Source: an uncultured Alphaproteobacteria bacterium
GTDB taxonomy: Bacteria; Pseudomonadota; Alphaproteobacteria; Micropepsales; Micropepsaceae
Reading direction: 5' to 3'
Length of the DNA stretch: 39,392 nucleotides
Assembly: GCA_902825865.1 (NCBI GenBank)
Contig: CADECX010000030.1
Location: forward strand, 1-39,392
The notes under the pieces are model-generated. The model did not search any database and was not told the DNA's origin. It saw nothing but the letters and a program-made list of their open reading frames with translations. Shown one piece after another: positions 1 through 8,754 of the stretch (positions are counted from its first letter, which is position 1; every line of letters starts with the position of its first letter). The translations under genes and the position numbers were made by a program.

Positions 1-630
1 TATGGCCTGACCAAGGGCCAGTTCTCCGCCACCGCCGACAAGGGCTCCAAGAGCAAGGCGGGCGGCAGCAACATGGATTCCCCGCTGGATCTGGTCAGCA
101 TGGCGCTGATGGTGGGCGCGACTTTCGTTGGCCGCAGCTTTTCCGGCGACAAGGAACAGATGGTGCCCCTGATCATGGCGGCGATGAGCCATCCCGGCCC
201 CGCCTTTATCGACATTGTCAGCCCCTGCGTGGCTTTCAACAATCATGCGGGTTCGACCAAGGCCTATGACTTTGTCCGCTCCCACAACGAAGCGGTGAAC
301 CGGCTGGACATCATGGAGCCGCGCGAGGCCATCACGGTGGAATACGCCCCCGGCACCACCGAGGAAGTGGCGTTGCATGACGGTTCGACCTTGAGGCTGG
401 CGAAACTGGCCGCCGACTATGATCCGTTCGACCGCATCGGGGCGATGAACTATCTGCAAAGCCGCGCCGCGGTGGGCGAGCTGGTCACCGGCCTGATCTA
501 TGTGGATGCCAGCGCCACCGACATGCATGCCAATCTGGGTACCGTGCCCGCCGCCCTCAATCGGTTGTCGGAAAAAGAACTGTGCCCAGGCAGCAAAGGA
601 CTTGACGCATTCAATGCCGCGCGCCGCTAA
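1..630 (+). CDS. korB: 2-oxoacid:ferredoxin oxidoreductase beta subunit (C-terminal part, 5' cut by window)
   Basis: This is the C-terminal 209 residues of the thiamine-diphosphate-binding beta subunit of a 2-oxoacid (probably 2-oxoglutarate):ferredoxin oxidoreductase. The enzyme decarboxylates a 2-oxoacid to the acyl-CoA and reduces ferredoxin in the cytoplasm. The reading frame is open from base 1 and begins with YGLTKGQFSAT, a conserved stretch of this family near the cofactor pocket. It is followed by the family's hydrophobic FVGRSFSGD region and by SPCVAFNNH. The N-terminal half, with its cysteines and the TPP motif, lies outside the window. The stop at 628-630 is preceded by the start of the next gene, which overlaps by 17 bp. 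The alpha subunit would be expected just upstream. The family call is firm; the substrate (2-oxoglutarate against pyruvate) is inferred. Confidence 0.9.
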   Translation, partial: YGLTKGQFSATADKGSKSKAGGSNMDSPLDLVSMALMVGATFVGRSFSGDKEQMVPLIMAAMSHPGPAFIDIVSPCVAFNNHAGSTKAYDFVRSHNEAVNRLDIMEPREAITVEYAPGTTEEVALHDGSTLRLAKLAADYDPFDRIGAMNYLQSRAAVGELVTGLIYVDASATDMHANLGTVPAALNRLSEKELCPGSKGLDAFNAARR

Positions 631-1588
631 GCTGATAAAGATCATTACCGCCGCGCTATTGGCGGCCAGTTCTCTCACTGCCTCCGCCCAGCCGGCGGTC
701 GACGAGCATCTCTCCGCCGCCCGCAAGGCCGCAGGCACCGATTTTCCCGGCACCCTGGCGCGGCTTTGCATCGTGCCCGATGCCCCGACCGGCAGCGGAA
801 CCGGCGGTCCGCGCCCCATCCCGGAGCGCGCCACCTGGTATGCCGAGCCGGCGCGGATGTTCGACAATCTCTATTGGGTGGGCACCAAGATCCATTCCGC
901 CTGGGCGTTGCAGACCAGCGGCGGCATCATCCTGATCGACACGCTGTACAATTATGCCGTCGAGCCGGAAATCACGCAGGGCCTGGCCAAGATGGGCCTC
1001 AATCCCGCCACCATAAAATACGTCATCATCTCCCACGCCCATGGCGACCATGACGAAGGCGCCAAGCTGCTGCAGGACCGGTATGGCGCCAAAGTGGTGA
1101 TGGGCGGCCCCGATTGGGACCTGATCGAAAAGAACCCCAATATCCCCGGCGGCGTGCCCAAGCGCGACATTATCGGCACCGACGGCCAGAAGCTCACCCT
1201 GGGCGACACCAGCGTCACCCTGGTCTCAACCCCGGGCCACACTTTCGGCACCCTGTCGATGATCTTCACCGTCAAGGATCGCGGCCGTCCGCTCACCGTG
1301 GCCTATTCCGGCGGCACCGCCTTCAATTTCCCCAAGGATGCGGCGCGCTACGACACCTATATCGCGTCCCAGAAAAAGATGGCGGAAGCCGCCAAGGCGG
1401 CGGGCGCCACCATCCTGATGTCCAACCATTCGGAATTCGACGATGCCTGGGACCGCGGCAGGCTGGCGCGGTTGCGCCGCGCCGGTGAGCCGCATCCGTA
1501 CGAACTGGCCAACGATGCGGTCCAGCGCTATTTCACCCTGACCAGTGAATGCGCCATGGCCGCCCGCGAGAAACTGGCAACGCGCTAG
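614..1588 (+). CDS. Exported MBL-fold metallo-hydrolase, subclass B3-like
   Basis: A 324-residue metallo-beta-lactamase-fold hydrolase with a likely signal peptide (about residues 1-25: basic MPRAAKLIK, hydrophobic core, ASA|QP cleavage site), so it should act in the periplasm. The zinc ligands are complete: HAHGDH at 141-146 (H141, H143, D145, H146), H209 in STPGHT and H272 in SNHSEF. This spacing matches subclass B3 beta-lactamases and their many non-resistance relatives. The C-terminal section (HPYELANDAVQRYFTLTSECA) is typical of a widespread proteobacterial MBL family of unknown substrate. I chose the ATG at 614 because it directly precedes the signal peptide; upstream in-frame codons encode korB-shadow sequence. 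It overlaps korB by 17 bp in another frame, so translational coupling is possible. Whether it hydrolyses beta-lactams cannot be told from sequence; a lactonase or other esterase role is equally open. Confidence 0.85.
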   Translation: MPRAAKLIKIITAALLAASSLTASAQPAVDEHLSAARKAAGTDFPGTLARLCIVPDAPTGSGTGGPRPIPERATWYAEPARMFDNLYWVGTKIHSAWALQTSGGIILIDTLYNYAVEPEITQGLAKMGLNPATIKYVIISHAHGDHDEGAKLLQDRYGAKVVMGGPDWDLIEKNPNIPGGVPKRDIIGTDGQKLTLGDTSVTLVSTPGHTFGTLSMIFTVKDRGRPLTVAYSGGTAFNFPKDAARYDTYIASQKKMAEAAKAAGATILMSNHSEFDDAWDRGRLARLRRAGEPHPYELANDAVQRYFTLTSECAMAAREKLATR

Positions 1589-1683
1589 GCGCGCCGCCAT
1601 TCCACAGTTCCAGGCGCAGCATTTTGTTCATCCGGCCATGAGCCCGCGCGGAGCGTACCCAGAGTAGGTGAGCACGGGCGACG

Positions 1684-1706
1684 GTCCATAGCGACAGCGT
1701 ATGGAC
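1684..1706. terminator. Inverted repeat between convergent genes, possible terminator
   Basis: GTCCATA (1684-1690) and TATGGAC (1700-1706) form a perfect 7-bp stem with a 9-nt loop. It lies in the 145-bp gap between the MBL gene ending at 1588 and the convergent PQQ dehydrogenase ending at 1734, where a bidirectional terminator would be expected. There is no clear T-run on either side, so intrinsic termination is uncertain. I see nothing else in this gap. Confidence 0.3.
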
Positions 1707-1733
1707 GGGGAACAAAAGGCCAGCCGGAAGGAT

Positions 1734-3614
1734 TTACGGCAGCGCGAACACCACCACGCTATCCCCTACCGGCGGACTGTGCACAAACGAGCCGCCGGTC
1801 GCCACGATGGCGACATACTGTTTGCCGTCCTTGCCGCGATAGGTGATGGGCGAAGCATGGGCGGAAGCATCCAGCTTGTGGGTCCAGATTTCCTTGCCCG
1901 TCCTGGTCTCGAAGGCGCGGAAGCGGCTGTCATCGGTGGCGCCGATGAAGATCAGCCCGCTGGCGGTGGTGAGCGGCCCGCCCAGATTGGGCCGCCCGGT
2001 GTTGCGCTTGCCTTCCGGGAAGCTGTCGGTGACACCCAGATTCACCCGCCAGGCGATCTTGCCGGTGTTGACGTTCACCGCATAAAGATTGCCCCAGGGC
2101 GGCTGATGGCAGGGCATGTAGCCATTCTTTTCATCCGGGTTGATGAAGAAGCTGTCGGGTCCATAGGCGGAAGCCCACCAGCCGCCCGGCTTTTTCTCCA
2201 GCCCCTCGATCGAACCCAATTCCTGGGTGTTGACGATGAAATAGCCCAGTCTGGGATCAAAGGCGCCGCCGCCCCATTCCGGCCCGCCGCCGCTGCCGGG
2301 GAAGCGCGCATTCTGCACGCCCGCGGGGATCGGCGAGAAGGGAACGCTGTCCTTGATCTTACGGTCGGCGATCAGCTTGCGGCAGACGGCTTCCAGTTCC
2401 GGCGTCACGGTTACGATATCGGTGGCAGCGGTGAAGCTCTGCTTGGCCAGCGGCGGCGGCGTCACCGGAATGGGCTGAGTGGGCCAGGTCTTCTCGCCGG
2501 GCGTATCGCTTTGCGGCACCGGCACTTCCTTGACGTCATAAAGCGGCTTGCCGGTGACGCGGTCGAAGATGAAGAGGTAGCCGGCCTTGGTCATCGCCGC
2601 CACGGCGGGGATGGTCTTGCCGTCCCGCCTCACGTCGAACAGCATGGGCGGCGTGGGATGGTCATGATCCCAGACTTCATGATGCAGCAACTGGAAATGC
2701 CACAGCCGCTTGCCGGTATTGGCGTCCACCGCCACCAGCGAATTGCCGAACAGGTTGGCGCCATGGCGGTCGCCGCCCCAGCGGTCGTTGGCCGGACCGG
2801 TGAAGGGCAGATAGGCGATGCCGCGCTGATCGTCCACCGTCATCATGTTCCAGATGTTGATGCCGGAACGGTTCTGCCAGCCGTCCTTGGGCCAAGTGTC
2901 GTTGCCGAATTCGCCTTCGCGCGGCACGGCATGGAAGGTCCAGACCAGTTTTCCGGTGCGCACATCCCAGGCGCGCTGGTCGCCGGAGACGCTGCGCGGG
3001 TCTTCCGGATTGGAGGCACCGGTCATCACCAGATTCTTGAAAATGCCGGGCGGCGAGGTGAGCTGATAATTCTTGTCGAAGCCGCGCATGATTTCCGGCG
3101 TGCGCAAATTGACGAAACCATTCTCGCCGAATTTTTCCGCCGGTTTGCCGGTCTTCACGTTGATCGCAGCCAGCTTGCCGTCATTGGTGCCGAACAACAG
3201 CTCAGGCGCATGATCCTTGTCGCCCGGCCAATAGGCCATGCCGCGCGGCGCGGGGCGAATGTTGCCCGGCAGCTTGTAGTTCCACAATTCCTTGCCGCTG
3301 ACGGGATCCAGCGCCACGATCCGCCCATAGGGCGAACCCAGATACATCACGCCATCGACCACCAGGGGCGTGGTCTGGGTCGTCGCCACCCGCGTCGCAT
3401 CCGCCGGCTTCATGTGATAGGTCCAGGCCACTTTCAGCGAATTGACATTGGCCGGCGTGATCTGGGTGAGCGGCGAATAGCGCTGCGCGCCGCGGTCGTT
3501 GCCGGTATTGGGCCATTCATCCCCCGGCGCGGCCAGGGCCAGATTGCCCGCCAGAACGCCTGCGCCCAACAGCGCCGTGGTCATCACACAGGTCCGAAAA
3601 ATCGATCGCGGCAT
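1734..3614 (-). CDS. Exported PQQ-dependent dehydrogenase, mGDH-like (second of a tandem pair)
   Basis: A 626-residue quinoprotein of the beta-propeller alcohol/glucose dehydrogenase superfamily, which oxidises sugars or alcohols in the periplasm with pyrroloquinoline quinone. A signal peptide is visible (MPRSIFRT, then a hydrophobic stretch, ALA|AP). Propeller signatures include RYSPLTQITPANV, a GMAYWPGD segment as in membrane glucose dehydrogenases, repeated TGK.LW motifs and PWGNLYAVNVNTG. HHEVWDHDHPTPP and TKAGYLFIFDRVTG match the catalytic Asp and PQQ-contacting Lys regions of E. coli Gcd (here about D318 and K343). Unlike Gcd it has no five-helix membrane domain, and no CxxCH haem site. 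The ATG at 3614 is preferred over 3626 because GGGGAG precedes it at normal spacing. It follows the paralogue by 56 bp, so both are probably co-transcribed. The substrate is unknown. Confidence 0.88.
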   Translation of the reverse strand: MPRSIFRTCVMTTALLGAGVLAGNLALAAPGDEWPNTGNDRGAQRYSPLTQITPANVNSLKVAWTYHMKPADATRVATTQTTPLVVDGVMYLGSPYGRIVALDPVSGKELWNYKLPGNIRPAPRGMAYWPGDKDHAPELLFGTNDGKLAAINVKTGKPAEKFGENGFVNLRTPEIMRGFDKNYQLTSPPGIFKNLVMTGASNPEDPRSVSGDQRAWDVRTGKLVWTFHAVPREGEFGNDTWPKDGWQNRSGINIWNMMTVDDQRGIAYLPFTGPANDRWGGDRHGANLFGNSLVAVDANTGKRLWHFQLLHHEVWDHDHPTPPMLFDVRRDGKTIPAVAAMTKAGYLFIFDRVTGKPLYDVKEVPVPQSDTPGEKTWPTQPIPVTPPPLAKQSFTAATDIVTVTPELEAVCRKLIADRKIKDSVPFSPIPAGVQNARFPGSGGGPEWGGGAFDPRLGYFIVNTQELGSIEGLEKKPGGWWASAYGPDSFFINPDEKNGYMPCHQPPWGNLYAVNVNTGKIAWRVNLGVTDSFPEGKRNTGRPNLGGPLTTASGLIFIGATDDSRFRAFETRTGKEIWTHKLDASAHASPITYRGKDGKQYVAIVATGGSFVHSPPVGDSVVVFALP

Positions 3615-3670
3615 GGAGCTCCCCATATTGGCCCAGCGGGCTTTTTATGGAGATTTACAGGCCCGCCCGA

Positions 3671-5521
3671 CTATTGCAAGGCGAAGGCCGTCACCTCGTC
3701 GGCCCCTGCCGGTTCGCTCCAGAAACCGCCGGTTGTTACGGCAGCGACATACTGCTTGCCGCTTTTGCCGCGATAGGTCAGCGGCGTGCCGTAAAGCGAG
3801 GCGGGCAGCTTGAAGGTCCACAATTCCTTGCCGGTTTTGGTGTCAAAGGCGCGCAACCTTTTGTCATCGGTGGAACCGATAAAGATCAACCCGCCGCCGG
3901 TGACAATCGGCCCGCCGACATTAGGCCGGCCTGTCTTGGGATCCGCCAGCCCATCGGTCACGCCCAGCACACTGCGCCAGGCGATGGCGCCCGTGTTCAC
4001 ATCGATGGCGTAGAGATTGCCCCAAGGCGGCACCTGGCAGGGCATGCCGCTGGCCTTGTCCCAGAACCATTGATAGCCATAGCGCATGTCATAGCTGCCG
4101 TCGGGCTTGCGGATCATCATCTGTTGCGAGCCCATTTCGCTGGCATTGACGATGTAATAGCCGCTAGCGCGATCGAAGGCGGCATGGCTCCAATCGATAC
4201 CGCCCCAATTGCCGGGAAAGCGCGCCACCGCGCTGTCGACCCGCGGCGGCTGAAAATACTCCGCGCCCACGACCTTTTGATCCTGGATCAGTTTATCGCA
4301 ACCCGCTTTCTGCCCCGGCGTCAGATTGGCCAGCTCCGACATTTTGAAAGACGTGCGTCCCAAGGGCGGCGTGATAGACATGGGCTGGGTCGGCGCCACT
4401 TGCTCGCCGATCATATCGGTGTCGGTGGGAACCGGCACTTGCTTGACGTCATGGATCGGCTTGCCGGTAACCCGGTCCAGCAGGAACAGCAAGCTGGCCT
4501 TGCTCATCACCGCGATGGCGGGAATGGTGCGGCCGTCTTTCTTCACATCCACCAAAGTGGTCAGCGGCAAATCATAATCCCACAGATCGTGGCGCAGCAC
4601 CTGGAAATGCCAGAGATACTTGCCCGTCGCGGCTTCGACCGCCACCAGGGAATTGGAAAACAGCGACTCGCCTTTGCGGTCATTGCCTGATTGATCGAAG
4701 GTCGGCGCGCTGAAGGGCAGATAGGCGATGCCGCGCTGGGCATCCAGGGTGAGACCAACCCAGACATTGACGCCGGAACGCTTGACCCAGCTATCGCCCT
4801 CCCAGGTTTCATGGAATTTTTCGCCCGGCCCGGGCACGCCGTTGAAATGCCAGACCTCGCGGCCGGTGCGCACATCGAAGGCGCGAACCCGGCCCGAGGC
4901 GCCCTGCTGCGGCGTTTCCTGGGTGCGCGACCCGGTGATGATCAGATTTTTGTAGATCGTAGGCGCGGAGGTAACGCCCAGCGCCGCGTCGGGAAAGCCT
5001 TGCATCACCGCATCGCTGTGCAGGTCGACCACGCCGTTCTTGCCGAATGTCTTGACCGGCGCACCGCTCGCAGCGTTCAGCGCGATCAACAGCCCGCCAC
5101 GGGTGCCGAAGACGATTTGCGAACCGCTCTTGCCGTCGCCCGGCCAATAGGCGACCCCGCGCGTGGCGGGTTGATCGCTGCCCGGCACCTGATAGGCCCA
5201 AAACTGGCGGCCGCTTTCGGCATCCAGCGCCACCACCCGGCCATAGGGCGTGGAAACATACATCACGCCATTCACCACAATCGGGGTGTTCTGCGATGAG
5301 GCGAAGCCCCGCGCGACGCGGTCCGGCGGACGCATGTGATAGGTCCAGACCGGTTTCAGCTGCGTGACATTGGCCGGCGTAATCTGAGCCAGCGGCGAAT
5401 AGCGTGTGTCGCCATAATCATGGCCGTAAGCGGGCCATTCTTCCGGGGTCTGGGCCGCGGACGGCAAGATCAACGCGCTTGCCAGCAATAGGCATCCAAA
5501 TGCGCGCAATGTCCCGGCCAT
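3671..5521 (-). CDS. Exported PQQ-dependent dehydrogenase, mGDH-like (first of a tandem pair)
   Basis: A 616-residue paralogue of the downstream PQQ dehydrogenase, with the same layout: a signal peptide (MAGTLRAFGCLLLASALILPSAAQ), RYSPLAQITPANV, GVAYWPGD, LRHDLWDYDLP and SKASLLFLLDRVTG. The last two hold the expected catalytic Asp (about 317) and PQQ Lys (about 341). The proteins differ in loops near the active site: WDYDLPLTT here against WDHDHPTPP in the neighbour, so they may prefer different substrates. The ATG at 5521 is chosen over one at 5575 because AGGGGA sits 6 nt upstream and the signal peptide starts there. It lies 61 bp downstream of the hydratase gene on the same strand. Electrons would go to ubiquinone or a separate cytochrome; neither a membrane anchor nor a haem motif is present. 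No pqq biosynthesis gene is in the window. Confidence 0.88.
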   Translation of the reverse strand: MAGTLRAFGCLLLASALILPSAAQTPEEWPAYGHDYGDTRYSPLAQITPANVTQLKPVWTYHMRPPDRVARGFASSQNTPIVVNGVMYVSTPYGRVVALDAESGRQFWAYQVPGSDQPATRGVAYWPGDGKSGSQIVFGTRGGLLIALNAASGAPVKTFGKNGVVDLHSDAVMQGFPDAALGVTSAPTIYKNLIITGSRTQETPQQGASGRVRAFDVRTGREVWHFNGVPGPGEKFHETWEGDSWVKRSGVNVWVGLTLDAQRGIAYLPFSAPTFDQSGNDRKGESLFSNSLVAVEAATGKYLWHFQVLRHDLWDYDLPLTTLVDVKKDGRTIPAIAVMSKASLLFLLDRVTGKPIHDVKQVPVPTDTDMIGEQVAPTQPMSITPPLGRTSFKMSELANLTPGQKAGCDKLIQDQKVVGAEYFQPPRVDSAVARFPGNWGGIDWSHAAFDRASGYYIVNASEMGSQQMMIRKPDGSYDMRYGYQWFWDKASGMPCQVPPWGNLYAIDVNTGAIAWRSVLGVTDGLADPKTGRPNVGGPIVTGGGLIFIGSTDDKRLRAFDTKTGKELWTFKLPASLYGTPLTYRGKSGKQYVAAVTTGGFWSEPAGADEVTAFALQ

Positions 5522-5582
5522 GTTGTCCCCTGAGCAACCCGCGCCACTCGACAACGCCTTGGGCAGGTGCGTCAAGCGCCGT

Positions 5583-6374
5583 TCAGGTGATCGTCACCGA
5601 CACTTTTCCCAGAACGCCCAGATCGCCGTCGATCCGCTCACCTGCTGAAATCGCCACCGGTTTGACGCAGGTGCCGGTGGTGACCACCTGCCCTTCCTTC
5701 AAACTCATGCCATGCCGGGACAATTCATTGGCCAGCCAGGTCAGGGCGATGCGGGGGTCGCCCAGCACATTGGCGCCCACGCCCTGCTCCGCCAAGTCGC
5801 CATTGCGGAAAGCCTGGCCCGGGTGCGCGGCCAAATCCAACGCCCGCCAATCCTGCAGCGCCGGCGGCCCCAGCACAAAGCGATGGGCGCAAGCATTGTC
5901 GGCGACCAGCTGCGCCAGCCCCGCCGTTTCAAAATGCGCAAAACGCGAATCCGGCAATTCAATTGCCGGATGCAGGCTGGCCACGGAAGCCAACACTTCG
6001 TCTTGCGAATAGGGCGCTTGGCGCGGCGCAAGGTCCTGGCCCATGCGAAAGGCAAACTCCAGTTCGGCCACCCGCATCAGATTGCTGCCCAAAACAAAGA
6101 CGCCACCATTGGGGATTACCCGTTCCGCCAGAATGCGTCCCGCCAAGGGACCATCGACGCCGATATGGCGCTGACCATTGATGCTAGTGGCGGCGATCTT
6201 CCAGCCATAGAGGGGCTGGCTGGTATAGTCCTCGATACAGGCTTGGACAAAATAGGCGTCGGCGCGGTCCTTGGGCCGCAAATCGGCCGGGAGTTCTTCC
6301 AGCTGCGTGCCTTCCGACCAATGCCGGTACAGCAAGGCGCAGGCCGCGTGCATCTGATCCTGGTTCATGGCCAT
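5583..6374 (-). CDS. FAH-fold hydratase/decarboxylase, 2-keto-4-pentenoate hydratase type (MhpD-like)
   Basis: A 263-residue cytoplasmic enzyme of the fumarylacetoacetate hydrolase fold, close in length and pattern to MhpD/XylJ-type 2-hydroxypenta-2,4-dienoate hydratases. Likely metal ligands are the two glutamates of AELEFAF (E104, E106) and E139 in HPAIEL, the same spacing as in that family. GWKIAAT (57-63) and ANVLGDPRIALTWLAN are further family markers. These enzymes add water to, or decarboxylate, small 2-keto acids. No aromatic meta-cleavage genes are nearby, so in this sugar-oxidation setting it may act on a 2-keto-deoxy sugar acid; that is inference. It is shorter than Caulobacter XylX. 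Two ATGs (6374, 6368) lie close together without a strong ribosome binding site, so the start is uncertain by two codons. It is probably first in an operon with the PQQ dehydrogenases. Confidence 0.8.
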   Translation of the reverse strand: MAMNQDQMHAACALLYRHWSEGTQLEELPADLRPKDRADAYFVQACIEDYTSQPLYGWKIAATSINGQRHIGVDGPLAGRILAERVIPNGGVFVLGSNLMRVAELEFAFRMGQDLAPRQAPYSQDEVLASVASLHPAIELPDSRFAHFETAGLAQLVADNACAHRFVLGPPALQDWRALDLAAHPGQAFRNGDLAEQGVGANVLGDPRIALTWLANELSRHGMSLKEGQVVTTGTCVKPVAISAGERIDGDLGVLGKVSVTIT

Positions 6375-6425
6375 GAATTAGCATATCGCAGGCTAGGAGC
6401 GAAGATCGCTGCTATTCCTCAGGCG

Positions 6426-8618
6426 TTATTCCAAAGGATCGTTCGGCTTGGCGTGCGAGCCCGATCCCGGCGCATAGGGATGGTAGATCGCCTTGTAATA
6501 AGCCAGATCGTGCGGCGGCGCGGCATGCCCCGCCGGCATCGGCAGCTGCGAGAAAGTCTGGAAATAGGCGATGCAGGCGTCGCGCCACCATTGCGCTTCC
6601 TTTTGCTGGATCGCCAGGAAGGCCGCCGTCTCAGACCAGCGCTCGTCATCGACGTGAGGCTTCATCGCGTCCCAGGTCTTGCGCATTCCGGCGACGGTGG
6701 CGACCCCCGTGTCGTAACGGATGATCAACTCATCCCACAGGGTGCGGCCGGACCGCATCTTGTGATCCCAACCGACATGGCGAAACCACAACAGATCGCG
6801 GTCGGGAATGTCGGGCCCGGCGAACAGCTTGGCGATGGGCGGGGCATATTGCGAGGTGGCGTCACTGCCGGTCGGCGTGCGGTCAAAGCCCACACCTTTG
6901 GCGTCGGCGCGATTGTAATAGACCGGATTCCATTCGGGCCGCGCCAGATCGCTGACCCAGGGACCCGGACCGTAATGATGACTGGTGGCGAACTGATGAT
7001 GCAGGCCCAGCGGCGTCATATAGTCCACCACCGCTTCGCGGCTGGCGATCATCATGGGCACCAGGGCATTCACAAAGGCCGGGTCGTTGGTGAAACTCAT
7101 GCCCAGCCATTCGCGCGCGATTTGTTCGGCGCTGAGACCGGGGTCCCAAGCCAGGCGGCCGAAGCCATACCAGTCGGCTTGGGAGAATTGCGCCCCGGTC
7201 CAATTGCGGTCGTCGCCGATATTGGAGACGCCGACCATGGCGGACTGGTCATGGCCATCCAGGGAACCATCAACCAGCTTGGCAACGGTCGAGCCATGCC
7301 CGCGGGCCTCTGTGTCCCAATCCAATATTTCCTTGAACAGAACGGGCAGATAGACCAGGTGCGTGGTCTGGCCCAGATATTCCTTGGTGATCTGCACTTC
7401 CAGCGCCAGGTTGGTCTTGGGCATCGCCCCGAACAGGGGATGGGCGGGTTCGCGTGGTTGGAAATCGATGGCGCCATTCTTGGTCTGGACGAAAACATTG
7501 TCGCGGAACGTGCCGTCCAGCGGCTTGAACTCGTTATAGGCCTGTTTGGCGCGGTCGGTAGGGTCCTTTTCGCTATAGACAAAGGCGCGCCAGAACACGA
7601 TGCCGCCATGCGGCGCCAGAGCGTCGGCGATGACATTGGCGCCTTCGGCCTGGCTGCGGTCATAGTCGCGCGGCCCCGGCTGGCCTTCCGAGTTGGCCTT
7701 GACGACAAAGCCGCCAAAATCGGGAATCCGGCGATAGATGCCGTCGACCTCTTTCTTCCACCAGGCTTGGACTTGCGGATCTGCGGGATCTGCGGTTTTG
7801 TGCTTGCCGAGTTCGATCGGCGCGGTGAACCGCACCGCGACATAGACGCGGATGCCATACGGGCGCAAGCTGTTGGCCAGCGCCGCCAGCTTCTCGATAT
7901 ACATCGACGACAGCATCCAGACATCGGCCGAGACATTGTTGACCGAAATGCCGTTGATTCCCACCGAGGCATTGGCCCGCGCCATCACCGTGTAACGCGG
8001 GTTCACATAGTCCGGCAGTTTTTGCCAATCGAAAATGGAATGACCGGCATAGCCGCGCTCGATGGTGCCGTCGAGATTGTCCCAGTGATTGAGCAGCCGC
8101 AATTTCATGCGCGGCGCACTGGCGATGTCCAGGCGGCTGATGGGCTGGCGCGTCTGGATCAGGCGCAGAAAGGCAAAGCTGCCGTACAAGACACCGATAT
8201 CGCTGTTGGCGGCGATGACGGTGACGGCATGACCGCTCAGCACGGTGCTGCGGATCAGATAGCCTTCCGGACCGAGTTTGCCGAGCGGCAGCTTCAAGCC
8301 GGCGATCAGGGGCGATCCCGCCGGCGTGCCGATCACCAGCGCGCCATCGCGCACACGGCCCGCGCCCACCGGTCTGGCCAGCAGGCCGCTCAATCCGTCG
8401 GTCAGTTCGCGTTTCGCTGCGTCTAGAGAAGGCGAACGGCCTTCCGATACGACCGTCGCCGCCAATGGGCGATACTGCGCCTGGGCGGCGGCTTCCACCG
8501 GTCGATAGCGCAGCCACAAGTCATAGCCGTCCTCGGCCCGTGCCGGAGCGGCCAGCAACAGAAGAAAAGCAACGGCTAACAGACCCCCGGCAAGATCGCG
8601 GCGTGTCATACCCTCCAT
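6426..8618 (-). CDS. aguA: Alpha-glucuronidase, GH67, exported
   Basis: A 730-residue GH67 alpha-glucuronidase, which removes (4-O-methyl-)D-glucuronic acid from the non-reducing end of aldouronic acids released from glucuronoxylan. The catalytic set is in place: general acid E311 in KANSEGQPGP, and the D385/E413 pair in TKNGAIDFQPREP and LALEVQITKEYLGQ, matching Cellvibrio GlcA67A E292, D365 and E393. The N-terminal MTRRDLAGGLLAVAFLLLLAAPARA is a signal peptide with a twin-arginine-like start, so a periplasmic location (possibly Tat export) is likely. Many GH67 enzymes are instead cytoplasmic. The ATG at 8618 has AGGAG 6 nt upstream; an internal ATG at 8609 has its purine run too close. The gene is divergent from the MFS transporter and shares a 136-bp control region with a LacI-type palindrome. 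Confidence 0.95.
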   Translation of the reverse strand: MEGMTRRDLAGGLLAVAFLLLLAAPARAEDGYDLWLRYRPVEAAAQAQYRPLAATVVSEGRSPSLDAAKRELTDGLSGLLARPVGAGRVRDGALVIGTPAGSPLIAGLKLPLGKLGPEGYLIRSTVLSGHAVTVIAANSDIGVLYGSFAFLRLIQTRQPISRLDIASAPRMKLRLLNHWDNLDGTIERGYAGHSIFDWQKLPDYVNPRYTVMARANASVGINGISVNNVSADVWMLSSMYIEKLAALANSLRPYGIRVYVAVRFTAPIELGKHKTADPADPQVQAWWKKEVDGIYRRIPDFGGFVVKANSEGQPGPRDYDRSQAEGANVIADALAPHGGIVFWRAFVYSEKDPTDRAKQAYNEFKPLDGTFRDNVFVQTKNGAIDFQPREPAHPLFGAMPKTNLALEVQITKEYLGQTTHLVYLPVLFKEILDWDTEARGHGSTVAKLVDGSLDGHDQSAMVGVSNIGDDRNWTGAQFSQADWYGFGRLAWDPGLSAEQIAREWLGMSFTNDPAFVNALVPMMIASREAVVDYMTPLGLHHQFATSHHYGPGPWVSDLARPEWNPVYYNRADAKGVGFDRTPTGSDATSQYAPPIAKLFAGPDIPDRDLLWFRHVGWDHKMRSGRTLWDELIIRYDTGVATVAGMRKTWDAMKPHVDDERWSETAAFLAIQQKEAQWWRDACIAYFQTFSQLPMPAGHAAPPHDLAYYKAIYHPYAPGSGSHAKPNDPLE

Positions 8619-8653
8619 GACCTGCTCCTGTTATTTGTCTTTGCGAGCTTAGG

Positions 8654-8686
8654 AGTTAGCGTTACCATTCTCGTCCTGGCCGTCAA
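8654..8686 (-). promoter_or_regulatory. Predicted aguA promoter with LacI-type operator
   Basis: On the minus strand TTGACG (8686-8681) resembles a -35 box. Thirteen bases further lies TGGTAACGCTAACT (8667-8654), which matches 11 of 14 positions of TGGTAGCGCTACCA, the idealised form of the palindrome found before xylB. The palindrome would cover the -10 region, a usual repressor position. No strong -10 hexamer is visible. Assignment to the LacI-family protein encoded at 13928-15004 is inference. Confidence 0.45.
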
Positions 8687-8754
8687 CCGGGCGCATCAAA
8701 GCAGTAGACTGAGAAGCAAGAATAAGCCCGCCGGGGCGGGTAAGGGGAGGATTT

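Noticed and set aside
614..1588. Calling the MBL-fold gene an antibiotic resistance gene
   Set aside because: The zinc ligands only show the fold and metal site; this broad family includes many enzymes without beta-lactamase activity.
1709..1733. GGAAC in the gap after the MBL gene as an EcfG promoter
   Set aside because: No CGTT at the right distance, and it faces no plus-strand gene start.
1701..3776. Very long open frame on the plus strand opposite the first PQQ dehydrogenase region
   Set aside because: It is antisense to clear PQQ dehydrogenase genes, spans their junction, has no family signature and is rich in Arg, Gly, His and Pro as expected of a GC-rich shadow frame.
5583..6374. Naming the FAH-fold hydratase XylX of the Weimberg pathway
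   Set aside because: Length (263 residues) and motifs fit MhpD-type hydratases; XylX is clearly longer and would be expected beside xylose genes.
5712..8426. 904-codon open frame opposite the hydratase and alpha-glucuronidase
   Set aside because: It covers two unrelated genes antisense, shows no recognisable motif, and the opposite strand carries complete catalytic residues.
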